Shown: positions 43,411 to 50,938 of the stretch, in pieces
How positions within the stretch are numbered: the stretch's first letter is position 1
Layout: each line of letters opens with the position of its first letter
DNA from: AC-32 sp963754265
GTDB lineage: Bacteria; Actinomycetota; Thermoleophilia; Gaiellales; Gaiellaceae
DNA: 64,000 nucleotides
Assembly: GCA_963754265.1 (NCBI GenBank)
Contig: CAVWFB010000017.1
Span: 173,535 to 237,534 of the forward strand
Reading direction: 5' to 3'
Made by a program: the position numbers and the translations under genes
Notes under the pieces: generated by a model
Told to the model about the DNA's origin: nothing
Databases searched by the model: none
What the model saw: only the letters and a program-made list of their open reading frames with translations

Positions 43411-44109
43411 CTAGGCCGAGGCCGTCGAAAGCCCCGCCGCGAGCGCGAACCCGAGGGTCGTCGCCAGCCCCGCGACACGGCCCGATTTCGAGGTCGCTTC
43501 GGGGATCATCGAGTCGACGAGCATCACGAGGAGCGCGCCCGCAGCGAAGCCGTTGGCAGCGGCCCGGAAGTGGCCGCCGGTGTTCTGGGCGAGGAGGTAG
43601 CCGGCCGGGGTGGCGAGCGCGCAGAGCACGGCGACCACGATCCAGAGGCGGCGGATCTTGAACGGCTTCGTGCCGGCCTCGTGCATGTCGGTTGCCGACC
43701 CGATCGCCTCGGGGAGGTTGGAGACGAAGATGGCCCCGAGCAGGCTGACGCTCACGCCTTCGCCCGCGGCGATCCCGATGCCGAGCACGAGTTGCTCGGG
43801 GATCCCGTCCAGGAACGCCCCGAGCGCAAGGGCGGGGCCGCCGCCCCGGCCGAGCTTCTCCTCGACCAGGCGCGAGAGCACGAAGAAGACGAGCGCCCCG
43901 GCGGCGAGGCCGATGCCGACCGCCGCCGCTCCGCCGACCCGGATGCCGTCCTCGAAGAGCTCGAAGCTGACCGAGCTGATCAGCGCGCCCGCGCCGAACG
44001 CGAGCACGAGCCCGATCAGCCGGTCCGGCCATGCGCGTGCGAGACCGAGCAGCGCGCCGAGCACGAGCGACGATGCGGCGACCACACCCCAGCCGAGCGC
44101 CGCGCCCAT
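43411..44109 (-). CDS. ZIP-family metal transporter
   Basis: 232 residues. Helices such as GWGVVAASSLVLGALLGLA, LIGLVLAFGAGALISSVSFELF and the central GAFLDGIPEQLVLGIGI helix, followed by LLGAIFVSNLPEAIGSATDM. The usual metal site HSxxEG in TM4 is replaced by D-G-I-P-E-Q, while N-x-P-E remains in TM5, as in the ZIP-like group annotated as zinc permeases. FKIRRLW and GFAAGALLVMLVDSMIPEA follow. It likely moves a divalent metal across the membrane. The start overlaps the hydrolase stop by one base. Confidence 0.83.
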   Translation of the reverse strand: MGAALGWGVVAASSLVLGALLGLARAWPDRLIGLVLAFGAGALISSVSFELFEDGIRVGGAAAVGIGLAAGALVFFVLSRLVEEKLGRGGGPALALGAFLDGIPEQLVLGIGIAAGEGVSVSLLGAIFVSNLPEAIGSATDMHEAGTKPFKIRRLWIVVAVLCALATPAGYLLAQNTGGHFRAAANGFAAGALLVMLVDSMIPEATSKSGRVAGLATTLGFALAAGLSTASA

Positions 44110-44675
44110 CAGGGCCTGCCCGCCAGCGGTGCGTGGGTGGCGAGCCAGGCGGACACCGCCGCCGCCACCGCGCTGGTGTTCCTGAGGGAGTGGTTGCCGG
44201 GGACCGTGACGACCGTGCGATTCGGGCCCTCGGGCGGTAATCCAAACGGGTCGTGCTCGCCCTGGACGACGAGCGTCGCGACCGGAACTGCGTCGAGCTC
44301 CGAGATCCGGCTCTTGCTCGGGTCATCACCCTTGCCCGGTGGATGCAGCGGGAAGGCGAGGCAGAGAACCGCGGCGGCGCCCGCGTCCGCGGCGGTCCGG
44401 CACGCGACCCGGGCACCCGCAGAGCGGCCACCGACGAGGAGCGGAAGCCCGCCGAGCTCGTCTTCCCGAAGCCGGTCGATCACTGCCGTCCAGGCCGCGT
44501 CCAGCTGGTGAGCCGGGGCGGGGGAGCGACGGCCTGCTACGCGATACGGCTGCTCGACGAGCGCGACGCTCAGCCCCGCAGACTGGGCGGCTTTCGTCGC
44601 CGCGACGAGATCCGGTGCCGCTATGCCGCCGCCCGCGCCGTGTCCCAGCACGAGCACGGAGACCGGTCGATCCAC
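44109..44675 (-). CDS. Small alpha/beta hydrolase (KANL3/Tex30-like)
   Basis: 188 residues from GTG 44675. VLVLGHGAGGG is the oxyanion loop, GGRSAGARVACRTAADAG the nucleophile elbow (Ser in GRSAG), VVQGEHDPFG the acid, VPGNHSL the His. The frame upstream of the GTG still reads family-like residues (IVELDTPHGPARVHLHP), preceded by a stop. The true start may therefore lie upstream near 44730 with a non-standard codon or a base error. Possibly co-transcribed with the ZIP gene. Confidence 0.8.
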   Translation of the reverse strand: MDRPVSVLVLGHGAGGGIAAPDLVAATKAAQSAGLSVALVEQPYRVAGRRSPAPAHQLDAAWTAVIDRLREDELGGLPLLVGGRSAGARVACRTAADAGAAAVLCLAFPLHPPGKGDDPSKSRISELDAVPVATLVVQGEHDPFGLPPEGPNRTVVTVPGNHSLRNTSAVAAAVSAWLATHAPLAGRP

Positions 44676-44872
44676 AGGATGGAGATGGACCCGCGCGGGC
44701 CCGTGAGGCGTGTCGAGCTCGACGATCAGGCGAGCCTATTTCAAGCTGCGACTGCAGTTGCGTCGGGCGCTCGGGGGTCCCAAGCGTCCAAGCCAGGGAG
44801 GCGAGAGGGCGGCCACCAGGGACGCCCTCTCGCTCCGGCTCGGTTACGAGTGCCGCCCGAAGGCGACCTTGA

Positions 44873-44971
44873 CTAGCCGCGGTGCGCAATTGCCGGAGCC
44901 TTGAGACCCGCCAGAACGATTGTGATGATCGCCGCCGCGGCGAGGTTCCATTTTTGCCCTGCAAGACGCAT
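44873..44971 (-). CDS. 32-residue membrane peptide
   Basis: Reads MRLAGQKWNLAAAAIITIV, then LAGLKAPAIAHRG and a TAG stop. GGAAGGAGC lies 5 nt before the ATG at 44971, one of the best ribosome sites in the window. The peptide has one hydrophobic helix (LAAAAIITIVLAGL). It lies 29 nt downstream of the secreted-protein gene on the same strand and is probably co-transcribed. Function unknown. Confidence 0.6.
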   Translation of the reverse strand: MRLAGQKWNLAAAAIITIVLAGLKAPAIAHRG

Positions 44972-45000
44972 GATTTGCTCCTTCCGTGCGGGGTTTACGT

Positions 45001-45351
45001 TCACGACACGGTGTTTGCGGGCCTGAGGCGCCGGCTACCGGTGCCGACCGCGAGGACGAGCACCATCGCGCCGATGCCGATCGCGAAGCCGATCGCGGCA
45101 TCGGTCCAGTCGAAGCCGCCCGAAGTCGAGACGAGCTCCGTACGCACGAGCGCGTGGCTCGTGGCGGGCAGCGTTCCGCCCGACGGAAGGGCTCCGCTGC
45201 AGTACTGATGGCAGGTCGCCACCGGCTCGTTCCTCTGGCTCGGCGGCGCGGCGATGCTGTAGCGGCCGGCACCGGCGGCCGGCGCGAGGATCGCCGCGGC
45301 GAGGACGGTCATCGCGGCGAGACGCGCGGTTCGTGGGATCTGGCTGAGCAT
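45001..45351 (-). CDS. Exported or membrane protein with signal peptide and C-terminal helix
   Basis: 116 residues from ATG 45351, with GAAAGGAGCC upstream. Signal peptide RLAAMTVLAAAILAPAAGAG. A ~60-residue outer part contains a Cys pair (TCHQYCSG), then the helix AAIGFAIGIGAMVLVLAVG and a basic tail GSRRLR. This resembles small actinobacterial membrane proteins of unknown function. It is divergent from the giant BTAD regulator across 86 bp that contain tandem CGGTTG repeats, so it may be a regulator target. Confidence 0.75.
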   Translation of the reverse strand: MLSQIPRTARLAAMTVLAAAILAPAAGAGRYSIAAPPSQRNEPVATCHQYCSGALPSGGTLPATSHALVRTELVSTSGGFDWTDAAIGFAIGIGAMVLVLAVGTGSRRLRPANTVS

Positions 45352-45363
45352 GACGGCTCCTTT

Positions 45364-45432
45364 CGGTTGCGGTGCCGTCGACTCTCGCCGCGGGCGGTTG
45401 AGGATCGGTTGACGCCGGTTGATCGGCGGTTG
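45364..45432. promoter_or_regulatory. Tandem CGGTTG repeats upstream of the BTAD regulator (SARP-type operator)
   Basis: CGGTTG occurs at 45395, 45406, 45416 and 45427, with steps of 11, 10 and 11 bp, and once more at 45364. SARP/AfsR-class winged helices bind direct heptamers repeated about every 11 bp. The array ends 5 bp before the GTG of the BTAD regulator and lies in the gap to the divergent gene, so it could control both. Confidence 0.65.
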
Positions 45433-45437
45433 GTGGT

Positions 45438-48400
45438 GTGAGCGAACCGCTCGAATTCCGCATCCTCGGGCCGTTTGAAGTCGCGCGGGAAGGGCGCACC
45501 CTCGACCTTCCGGCCGGCAAGCCACGCGCGCTTCTGGCACTTCTGCTGCTCCGTCGAGGCGACGTCGTCCCGGTTGACACGCTCGTCGACGAGCTCTGGG
45601 GCCAGAACCCACCTCAGACTGCCGCGAAGAACGTCCAGGGCTACGTCGCACGCCTGCGCAGGACGCTCGGCGACGGCGCGCTCGCGACACATGCACCCGG
45701 CTACGCGCTTCAGCTCGAGGACGACGGGCTCGACGCGGCCCGCTTCCAGTCGCTCGTCGAGCAGGCGCGCCACGAAGAGCCCGCCGCGGCCGCCGACCGC
45801 CTCCGCGAGGCGCTCGGGCTCTGGCGCGGACCGCCGCTCGCCGACTTCGCGTACGAGTCGTTCGCGCAGGACGAGATCAGGCGGCTCGAGGACCTGCGGC
45901 TGGCGGCGCTCGAGGATCGGATCGAGGCCGACCTCGCGCTCGGCCGCCATGAGGACGTCTTGCCCGAGCTCGAGTCGCTGGTCGCCGCGCACCCTCTCCG
46001 GGAGCGGCTCCAGGGCCAGCTGCTCGTCGCGCTCTACCGCTGCGGACGTCAGGCCGAGGCGCTCGAGGCCTACCGCGCGGCGAGGCGCCGGTTCGTGGAC
46101 GAGCTCGGGGTCGAGCCGGGCCCCGAGCTACAGGCCCTGGAGCGGAAGATCCTCGAGCACGACCCGTCTCTTCAGGCGCCGGCGCGCTCGAGAGCGCCGA
46201 CTAAGAAGCCGCTCGGCCGCCGCCGCCTGATCGCGGGCGCCGCTCTGGCCGTCGCGGCCGTTGTCGCAGTGCTTCTGGCCGTACTCCTCCCGTCCGGGTC
46301 GAAGGCATTGAGTGCGACGCCGAACAGCATCGGCGTCCTCGACGGCGATCACGTGCGCGCCGTGATCACGGGCGGCGGCGAGCCGGGAGGGATCGCCTAC
46401 GGCGCGAACGCGGTCTGGGTCACCGACACGGCCGACGACCGTCTGCTACGGATCGACCCCGAACGGCGCACGGTCGATCGGATTCCCGTCGGGCACCATC
46501 CCACCGGCGTCGCGGTCGGCGGCGGGCAGGTGTGGGTGGTCAACCAGCTCGATCGCACCGTCTCCGAGATCAACCCACGGGCGCTCCGCCAGGTCGGCAC
46601 GGTGCAGGTCGGAAACGGCGCGAGCGCGATCGCGTTCGGCCACGGCTCGGTCTGGGTCGCGAACACCACCGACTACTCGCTCTCGCGGATCGATCCGGAG
46701 CGAGCCAAGGTCGTGGCGACCGTTCCGCTGGCCGGAGTTCCCGGCGGCGTCGCGTCCGGTCGCGAGGGCATGTGGGTGGCGAGCTCGTCGACGGGTCAGC
46801 TCCTGCTGGTGGATCCGGGCTCGAACCGCGTCTCCCAGTCGACGGCGATCGGAAACGGGCCGCGCGGGGTCGCCGTCGGCGGCGGCAGCGTCTGGGTCGC
46901 CAACGGCCCGGACGGCAGCCTGTCGCGCTACGAGCCGAGCAGTGGTCGCGTCCGGAAGATCGCGGTCGGAGAAGCACCGGACGGGGTGGCGTATGGCGAC
47001 GACACGGTCTGGGTCGCGAACAGCCGCGACGGCACCGTCTCCCAAGTCGACCCGGAGACAGGCTCGAATCGGCTGATCCGCGTCGGCAACCAGCCGGCGG
47101 CGGTCGCGCCGGTGGACGGGAACGCGTGGGTCACCGTCCTGCCGGGCCCCACGAGCCACCGCGGCGGCACGCTCCGGGTGGCCGCCGGTGCCTCGGGAGT
47201 CCCCTACTCGGCGGACCCGAAAGCGTTCTCCGGTGCAGCGCAATGGCAATTGCTGAGCCTCACCAACGACGGGCTCGTCACCTACCGGCGCGTCGGCGGG
47301 CTCGCGGGCGCCGAGCTGGTGCCCGACCTGGCCATTGCGATCCCTCAACCCTCGGACGGCGGCCGGACCTACACCTTCCAGCTTCGCAGCGACATCCACT
47401 ACTCGAACGGCAGCCTCGTGCGGGCCGACGACGTGCGCCGTGGGATTCAGCGGGTACTCACGCCCGACAACGGGTTCCTGGCCTCGCAGTACACGGGCAT
47501 CGTCGGCGCGCAGGCCTGCTTCGAGAAGCCCAAGAGCTGCGACCTCGGGCGAGGAATCGTGACCGACCCTCAAGCCGGGACAATCACCTTCCACCTCACG
47601 AAGCCCGACCCCGAGTTCCTCTACAAGCTCTCGTTCGCGATGGCGTCGGCGCTCCCGGCCGGGACACCGGTCGCGGACATCGGACGCAAGCCGCTACCCG
47701 CCACCGGCCCCTACATGACCGAGTCTTTCGTCCCCAACAAGTCCTGGGTCCTCGTCCGCAACCCGCGCTTCCGCGAATGGTCGCGCGAAGCGCAGCCGGA
47801 CGGCTATCCAGACCGGATCGAGCTCACCGCCGGCCCGACGGGCCAGGTCGCGGCGCTCGAGAAGGGGACCGCCGACGTGCTGCTCGCTCCGCCGCTCGAT
47901 CGTGTCGACGAGCTCGCTCGGCGCTTTGCGAATCAGCTCCACATCGACCCGCTCGGGGCGACCTTTGCGCTCGTGATGAACACGCGTGTTGCCCCGTTCG
48001 ACCGGCTCGCCGTGCGCCGAGCGTTGAACTACGCGCTCGACCGCAACCGGATCGCGCGCCTCACCGGCAGCTCGCTGATCGCGCAGCCGACCTGTCAGAT
48101 TCTGGCCCCGACGATCCCGGGCTACCGGCCGTACTGCCCCTACACGCTCGACGCGGGGCCCAGCGGGTCCTGGACGGCGCCCGATCTGGCGAAGGCCCAG
48201 GAGCTGGTCGGCTCGTCAGGGACGAAGGGAATGAAGGTGACCCTGCTCCTCAGCCCACCGGCCCCTACGGCGCCGACGTTGCAGATCGGGCGTTACGTCG
48301 TCTCGGTGCTCAACCGGCTCGGCTACAAGGCCTCCTCGAAGGTGATCGACAACACCAGCGCCGCGGGTGCCGGCGCGCTCGGGGACTCGCGCCGGCACCC

Positions 48401-48749
48401 GCAGCTCGGCTGGTTCACCTGGTACCAGGATCACCCGACCCCTGCTAACTTCATCGACCTTCTGCTCACCTGCCGCGCCTTCGTTCCGCGCAGTGCGTCC
48501 AACCTCAACCTGGCGGAGCTCTGTGATCGACGCATCGACGCCGAGGCCGAGCGAGCGCACTCGCTCCAGGGGAGCGACCCAGCCTCCGCAGGCGAGACGT
48601 GGGGCCGCGTCGACCGCGCCCTGGTCGACCAGGCACCGTGGGCGCCGCTCTACAACCCGCGCGCGGTCACCGCGCTGGGCGCACAGGTCGGGAACTACCA
48701 GTACCACCCGTTCTGGACCGTGCTGCTCGACCAGCTCTGGGTTCGCTAG
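45438..48749 (+). CDS. Transmembrane BTAD/SARP regulator fused to YVTN propeller and family 5 solute-binding domain
   Basis: 1103 residues, intact. Residues 1-95: OmpR-like winged helix (FRILGPFEVAREGRTLDLPAGKPRALLALLLLRRGDVV...NVQGYVARLRRTLG). About 95-245: BTAD helical domain (RFQSLVEQARHEE, LRLAALEDRIEADLALGRHEDVLPELESLVAAHPLRERL). About 258-285: one membrane helix (LIAGAALAVAAVVAVLLAVLLP). About 295-565: propeller with repeats of GxVWVAN type. About 570-1103: SBP family 5 (peptide/nickel-binding) domain (GGTLRVAAGASGVPYSADP, YTFQLRSDIHYSNGSLVRADDVRRGI, RRALNYALDRNRIA). DNA-binding half inside, ligand-binding half outside makes it a one-component transmembrane regulator. Similar fusions are frequent in Thermoleophilia; the ligand is unknown. 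Confidence 0.92.
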   Translation: MSEPLEFRILGPFEVAREGRTLDLPAGKPRALLALLLLRRGDVVPVDTLVDELWGQNPPQTAAKNVQGYVARLRRTLGDGALATHAPGYALQLEDDGLDAARFQSLVEQARHEEPAAAADRLREALGLWRGPPLADFAYESFAQDEIRRLEDLRLAALEDRIEADLALGRHEDVLPELESLVAAHPLRERLQGQLLVALYRCGRQAEALEAYRAARRRFVDELGVEPGPELQALERKILEHDPSLQAPARSRAPTKKPLGRRRLIAGAALAVAAVVAVLLAVLLPSGSKALSATPNSIGVLDGDHVRAVITGGGEPGGIAYGANAVWVTDTADDRLLRIDPERRTVDRIPVGHHPTGVAVGGGQVWVVNQLDRTVSEINPRALRQVGTVQVGNGASAIAFGHGSVWVANTTDYSLSRIDPERAKVVATVPLAGVPGGVASGREGMWVASSSTGQLLLVDPGSNRVSQSTAIGNGPRGVAVGGGSVWVANGPDGSLSRYEPSSGRVRKIAVGEAPDGVAYGDDTVWVANSRDGTVSQVDPETGSNRLIRVGNQPAAVAPVDGNAWVTVLPGPTSHRGGTLRVAAGASGVPYSADPKAFSGAAQWQLLSLTNDGLVTYRRVGGLAGAELVPDLAIAIPQPSDGGRTYTFQLRSDIHYSNGSLVRADDVRRGIQRVLTPDNGFLASQYTGIVGAQACFEKPKSCDLGRGIVTDPQAGTITFHLTKPDPEFLYKLSFAMASALPAGTPVADIGRKPLPATGPYMTESFVPNKSWVLVRNPRFREWSREAQPDGYPDRIELTAGPTGQVAALEKGTADVLLAPPLDRVDELARRFANQLHIDPLGATFALVMNTRVAPFDRLAVRRALNYALDRNRIARLTGSSLIAQPTCQILAPTIPGYRPYCPYTLDAGPSGSWTAPDLAKAQELVGSSGTKGMKVTLLLSPPAPTAPTLQIGRYVVSVLNRLGYKASSKVIDNTSAAGAGALGDSRRHPQLGWFTWYQDHPTPANFIDLLLTCRAFVPRSASNLNLAELCDRRIDAEAERAHSLQGSDPASAGETWGRVDRALVDQAPWAPLYNPRAVTALGAQVGNYQYHPFWTVLLDQLWVR

Positions 48750-48752
48750 GGC

Positions 48753-48758
48753 TAGGCT
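48753..48758 (+). promoter_or_regulatory. Probable leaderless -10 element of the glycosyltransferase gene
   Basis: TAGGCT ends 6 nt before ATG 48765, in the 15-bp gap after the BTAD regulator. Confidence 0.5.
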
Positions 48759-48764
48759 GACCCG

Positions 48765-49487
48765 ATGCCCGACCGGAGCGACACGCTCGTCTTCGTGCCG
48801 GCCTGGAACGAGGAGGAGAACATCGCCGCCGTGCTCGACGAGCTGCGGGATGGCCTTCCGCAGGCCGACGTGCTCGTCGTCGACGACGGCTCGACGGACG
48901 GAACGGCCGAGGTCGCCCGCGGGCAGGGGGTCGAGGTGATCTCGTTCGGCGCCAACCGCGGCCTCCCGGCCGGGATCGCGGCCGGCTACGAGTACGCCGT
49001 GGAGCAGGGCTATGAGTTCTGCGGCCGCGTCGACGCGGACGGGCAGCATCCCGTCGAGGAGCTGGCCCGGCTCCTGGAGCGCGTGCGCTCCGGTGTCTGT
49101 GACGTCGCGGTCGGCTCGCGGTTCGCCAGCGGCGACGGCTACGCGGCCTACCGCTACGCGCCGAGCGGCGCGCGGCGGTTCGGCACCGCGCTGCTGCGGC
49201 GCTCGATGAAGGTCGCTCTCCGCCGGCCGTTCCTCGACGCCACCAGCGGCATGTACGCGGCGAACGCGAAGGCGCTGCCGATCCTGGCGCGCCCGTACAC
49301 GAGCGAGGCGCCGGAGGTTCAGGCCCTGCTGAGGCTGGAGGAGGAAGGCCTGCGCGTCGACGAGGTGCCGGTCGACATGCGGCCGCGCGCGGGCGGCGAG
49401 TCCAAGCTCCGCGGCAAGAAGGCGGTCCTGGTCGTGCTCACGATCGTGGGGACGCTGCTCGCGCTCGAGCGCTGGCGGCGCCGGTGA
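48765..49487 (+). CDS. Family 2 glycosyltransferase (dolichyl-phosphate mannosyltransferase-like)
   Basis: 240 residues. VFVPAWNEEENIAAVLDELRD, VLVVDDGSTDGTAEVA, RVDADGQHPVEELARL (the DxD-type metal motif) and FLDATSGMYAANAKALPIL are GT2 landmarks. The C-terminus VPVDMRPRAGGESKLRGKKAVLVVLTIVGTLLALERW ends in one hydrophobic helix that may touch the membrane. It probably transfers a sugar from a nucleotide donor to a lipid carrier or glycan. The stop overlaps the start of the YdcF-like gene (GTGA). Confidence 0.88.
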   Translation: MPDRSDTLVFVPAWNEEENIAAVLDELRDGLPQADVLVVDDGSTDGTAEVARGQGVEVISFGANRGLPAGIAAGYEYAVEQGYEFCGRVDADGQHPVEELARLLERVRSGVCDVAVGSRFASGDGYAAYRYAPSGARRFGTALLRRSMKVALRRPFLDATSGMYAANAKALPILARPYTSEAPEVQALLRLEEEGLRVDEVPVDMRPRAGGESKLRGKKAVLVVLTIVGTLLALERWRRR

Positions 49488-49960
49488 GCGTGCGCCTCGT
49501 CGCGGTCCTCGGCTACTCCGGCCGCCGCAACCACGGCCTCCACGACGTCTGCGCCGAGCGCCTGCGGCACGCCGAGGAGCTCGCGGCCGACGGCGACACG
49601 GTTCTCCTCTCCGGTTGGGCCCGGCACAGGAACGGCACGGGCGAGGCCGAGCTCATGCGCGCAGCGTGGGACGGCCCCGAGGTGACCCTCGTCTCCGACT
49701 CGACGGCCCGAAACACGAGGGAGAACGCCGCGGAGGTGGCCGAGACCGCGCGACGGCTCGGCGCCGACGAGGTCGTCGTCGTCACCTCGCGCTGGCACGC
49801 TCCGCGCGCGCGAACGCTCGTCCGGGCGGCCCTGCGTGAGCCGAGCGTCACCGTGCAGAGCTCGTCGCCTCCCGGCAGCAAGCCCGTGACGCTCCTCGCC
49901 CGCGAGCTCGCGTGCCTCGTCGCGCTCCCGTACCACCTCGTGCGCGTGCGTCGCACGTAG
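49484..49960 (+). CDS. YdcF/DUF218-family protein
   Basis: 158 residues from a GTG overlapping the glycosyltransferase stop. VAVLGYSGRRNHGLHDVCAERLRHAEEL, VLLSGWARH, SDSTARNTRENAAEVAETARRLGADEVVVVTSRWHAPRARTLVRAAL and a C-terminal LVALPYHLVRV follow the SanA/ElyC/YdcF pattern, in particular the STxxNTREN block. E. coli relatives affect envelope polysaccharide handling. Adjacency to a GT2 enzyme suggests a cell-surface glycan role here (inference). Confidence 0.83.
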   Translation: MSVRLVAVLGYSGRRNHGLHDVCAERLRHAEELAADGDTVLLSGWARHRNGTGEAELMRAAWDGPEVTLVSDSTARNTRENAAEVAETARRLGADEVVVVTSRWHAPRARTLVRAALREPSVTVQSSSPPGSKPVTLLARELACLVALPYHLVRVRRT

Positions 49961-50379
49961 TCGACGGCCGCAGTCCCACGGCGTCGACCAGCCCGTGGGG
50001 AGCCGATCACTCGGCACGGCGCGGCACCCATTGCGCGCCGCTAGGCGGAATTTCCTCGCGCCGCGCGATCAGCGCCTGCAACTCGCCGAGGAAGCGGGCA
50101 CAGTCGTCGCGCAGATCCTCGGAGACGAAGTCGCCGGGAAGCTTGGGCTCACACCCACGCGAGATCTCAGGCTCCTCGCTTGGTCCAGAAATTGCTCCCC
50201 ACCTCCATTCGGAAAGTGTCGAACCTCTTGTACGAACTGCAGGCGCCGCGTCGGGGCGGTCAAGCGGCGACTGTCGGGCGCGACTCTACGGCGTCTCTCG
50301 CGGTGTGGGATCCCTCAAACGGGGGATGCCCGGTGACCTTTCACGGAAAGAGCGCGAACTTCTGCAGCCTGGCCGGCGC
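49961..50379. other. Intergenic stretch with a possible gene remnant
   Basis: On the reverse strand an open frame ending at 50007 reads GDFVSEDLRDDCARFLGEL, then QALIARREEIPPSGAQWVP. It is protein-like but has no usable start codon upstream, so I list it as a remnant. A palindrome-like CCCTC...GGGGATGCC element lies at 50311-50330. Confidence 0.4.
50308..50333. promoter_or_regulatory. CCCTC/GGGGATGCC element, copy 1
   Basis: GGATCCCTCAAACGGGGGAT followed by GCCCGG; an imperfect inverted repeat closely related to the elements at 53495 and 53575. Located in the sparse region, it may mark a promoter of a LuxR-type regulon. Confidence 0.35.
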
Positions 50380-50634
50380 CTATGCGTCGGCCTGGTCGGG
50401 CATCGCGTGAAAGGCGCGCTCGATCCGATCGGCCTGCGCTCGGATCCATGGGCCGTACTCAATCTTGGGCGAATGCGCGAAGACGCCCGCGTCTCCGCGA
50501 ATCGCTTCGATCAGCGCGACGTCGAGCATGTCGCTTCGCGCCTCATCTTCACCGCAGCTCACGATCCACGTCTCTCCGACGCGTCTCACACGGAGTTCGT
50601 GCCCGTTTGGCGCCTGCGCAACCCATTGAGTCAT
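50380..50634 (-). CDS. Small hypothetical protein
   Basis: 84 residues from ATG 50634 (MTQWVAQAPNGHELRVRRVG). It continues ETWIVSCGEDEARSDMLDVALIEAIRGD and ends in a charged helix (PKIEYGPWIRAQADRIERAFHAM). Codon use and composition look coding; no family recognised. An in-frame start at 50697 would add an Arg-rich lead that looks untranslated. Confidence 0.5.
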   Translation of the reverse strand: MTQWVAQAPNGHELRVRRVGETWIVSCGEDEARSDMLDVALIEAIRGDAGVFAHSPKIEYGPWIRAQADRIERAFHAMPDQADA

Positions 50635-50874
50635 CCGCGCGTCCCTCCCCGACTGCCGCAGCGGCTTTGGGGGCTCGAGTTCGCGGGAGGGCCGCACTCC
50701 CTGTTCGTCTTGGTTTCGTTTTACCAGACGTCGGGCGGGCTGAAACCCTGCGCTGCGCTCGCCGCTCCCGTTGCAGCCGCTTTCGGCTCGCCGCCCGCAC
50801 CCGACCTAGCAGGCGACTGAGTGTCAGCCGCACCGGGCGGGGGCGGGGAGCTCGACCTGCGCGTTGAGCGGCCA
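50635..50874. other. Intergenic stretch, nothing identified
   Basis: No convincing coding sequence. It includes an atypical T-rich patch (GTCTTGGTTTCGTTTTACC near 50710) followed by GC-rich filler up to the haloperoxidase terminator. Confidence 0.4.
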
Positions 50875-50909
50875 GACATCGGGCCGCCCGCGAGTGGCGG
50901 CCCGATGTC
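50875..50909 (-). terminator. Hairpin after the haloperoxidase gene
   Basis: GACATCGGGCCGCC and its exact complement form a 14-bp stem with a 7-nt loop, 30 bp beyond the haloperoxidase stop on the reverse strand. Confidence 0.7.
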
Positions 50910-50938
50910 ATTGGTGCCGATTCGTGCTGCAACCTGAA

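Noticed and set aside
44253..44876. Forward-strand frame opposite the ZIP/hydrolase boundary
   Set aside because: It is a shadow of the reverse-strand hydrolase; no start signal and no family-like sequence.
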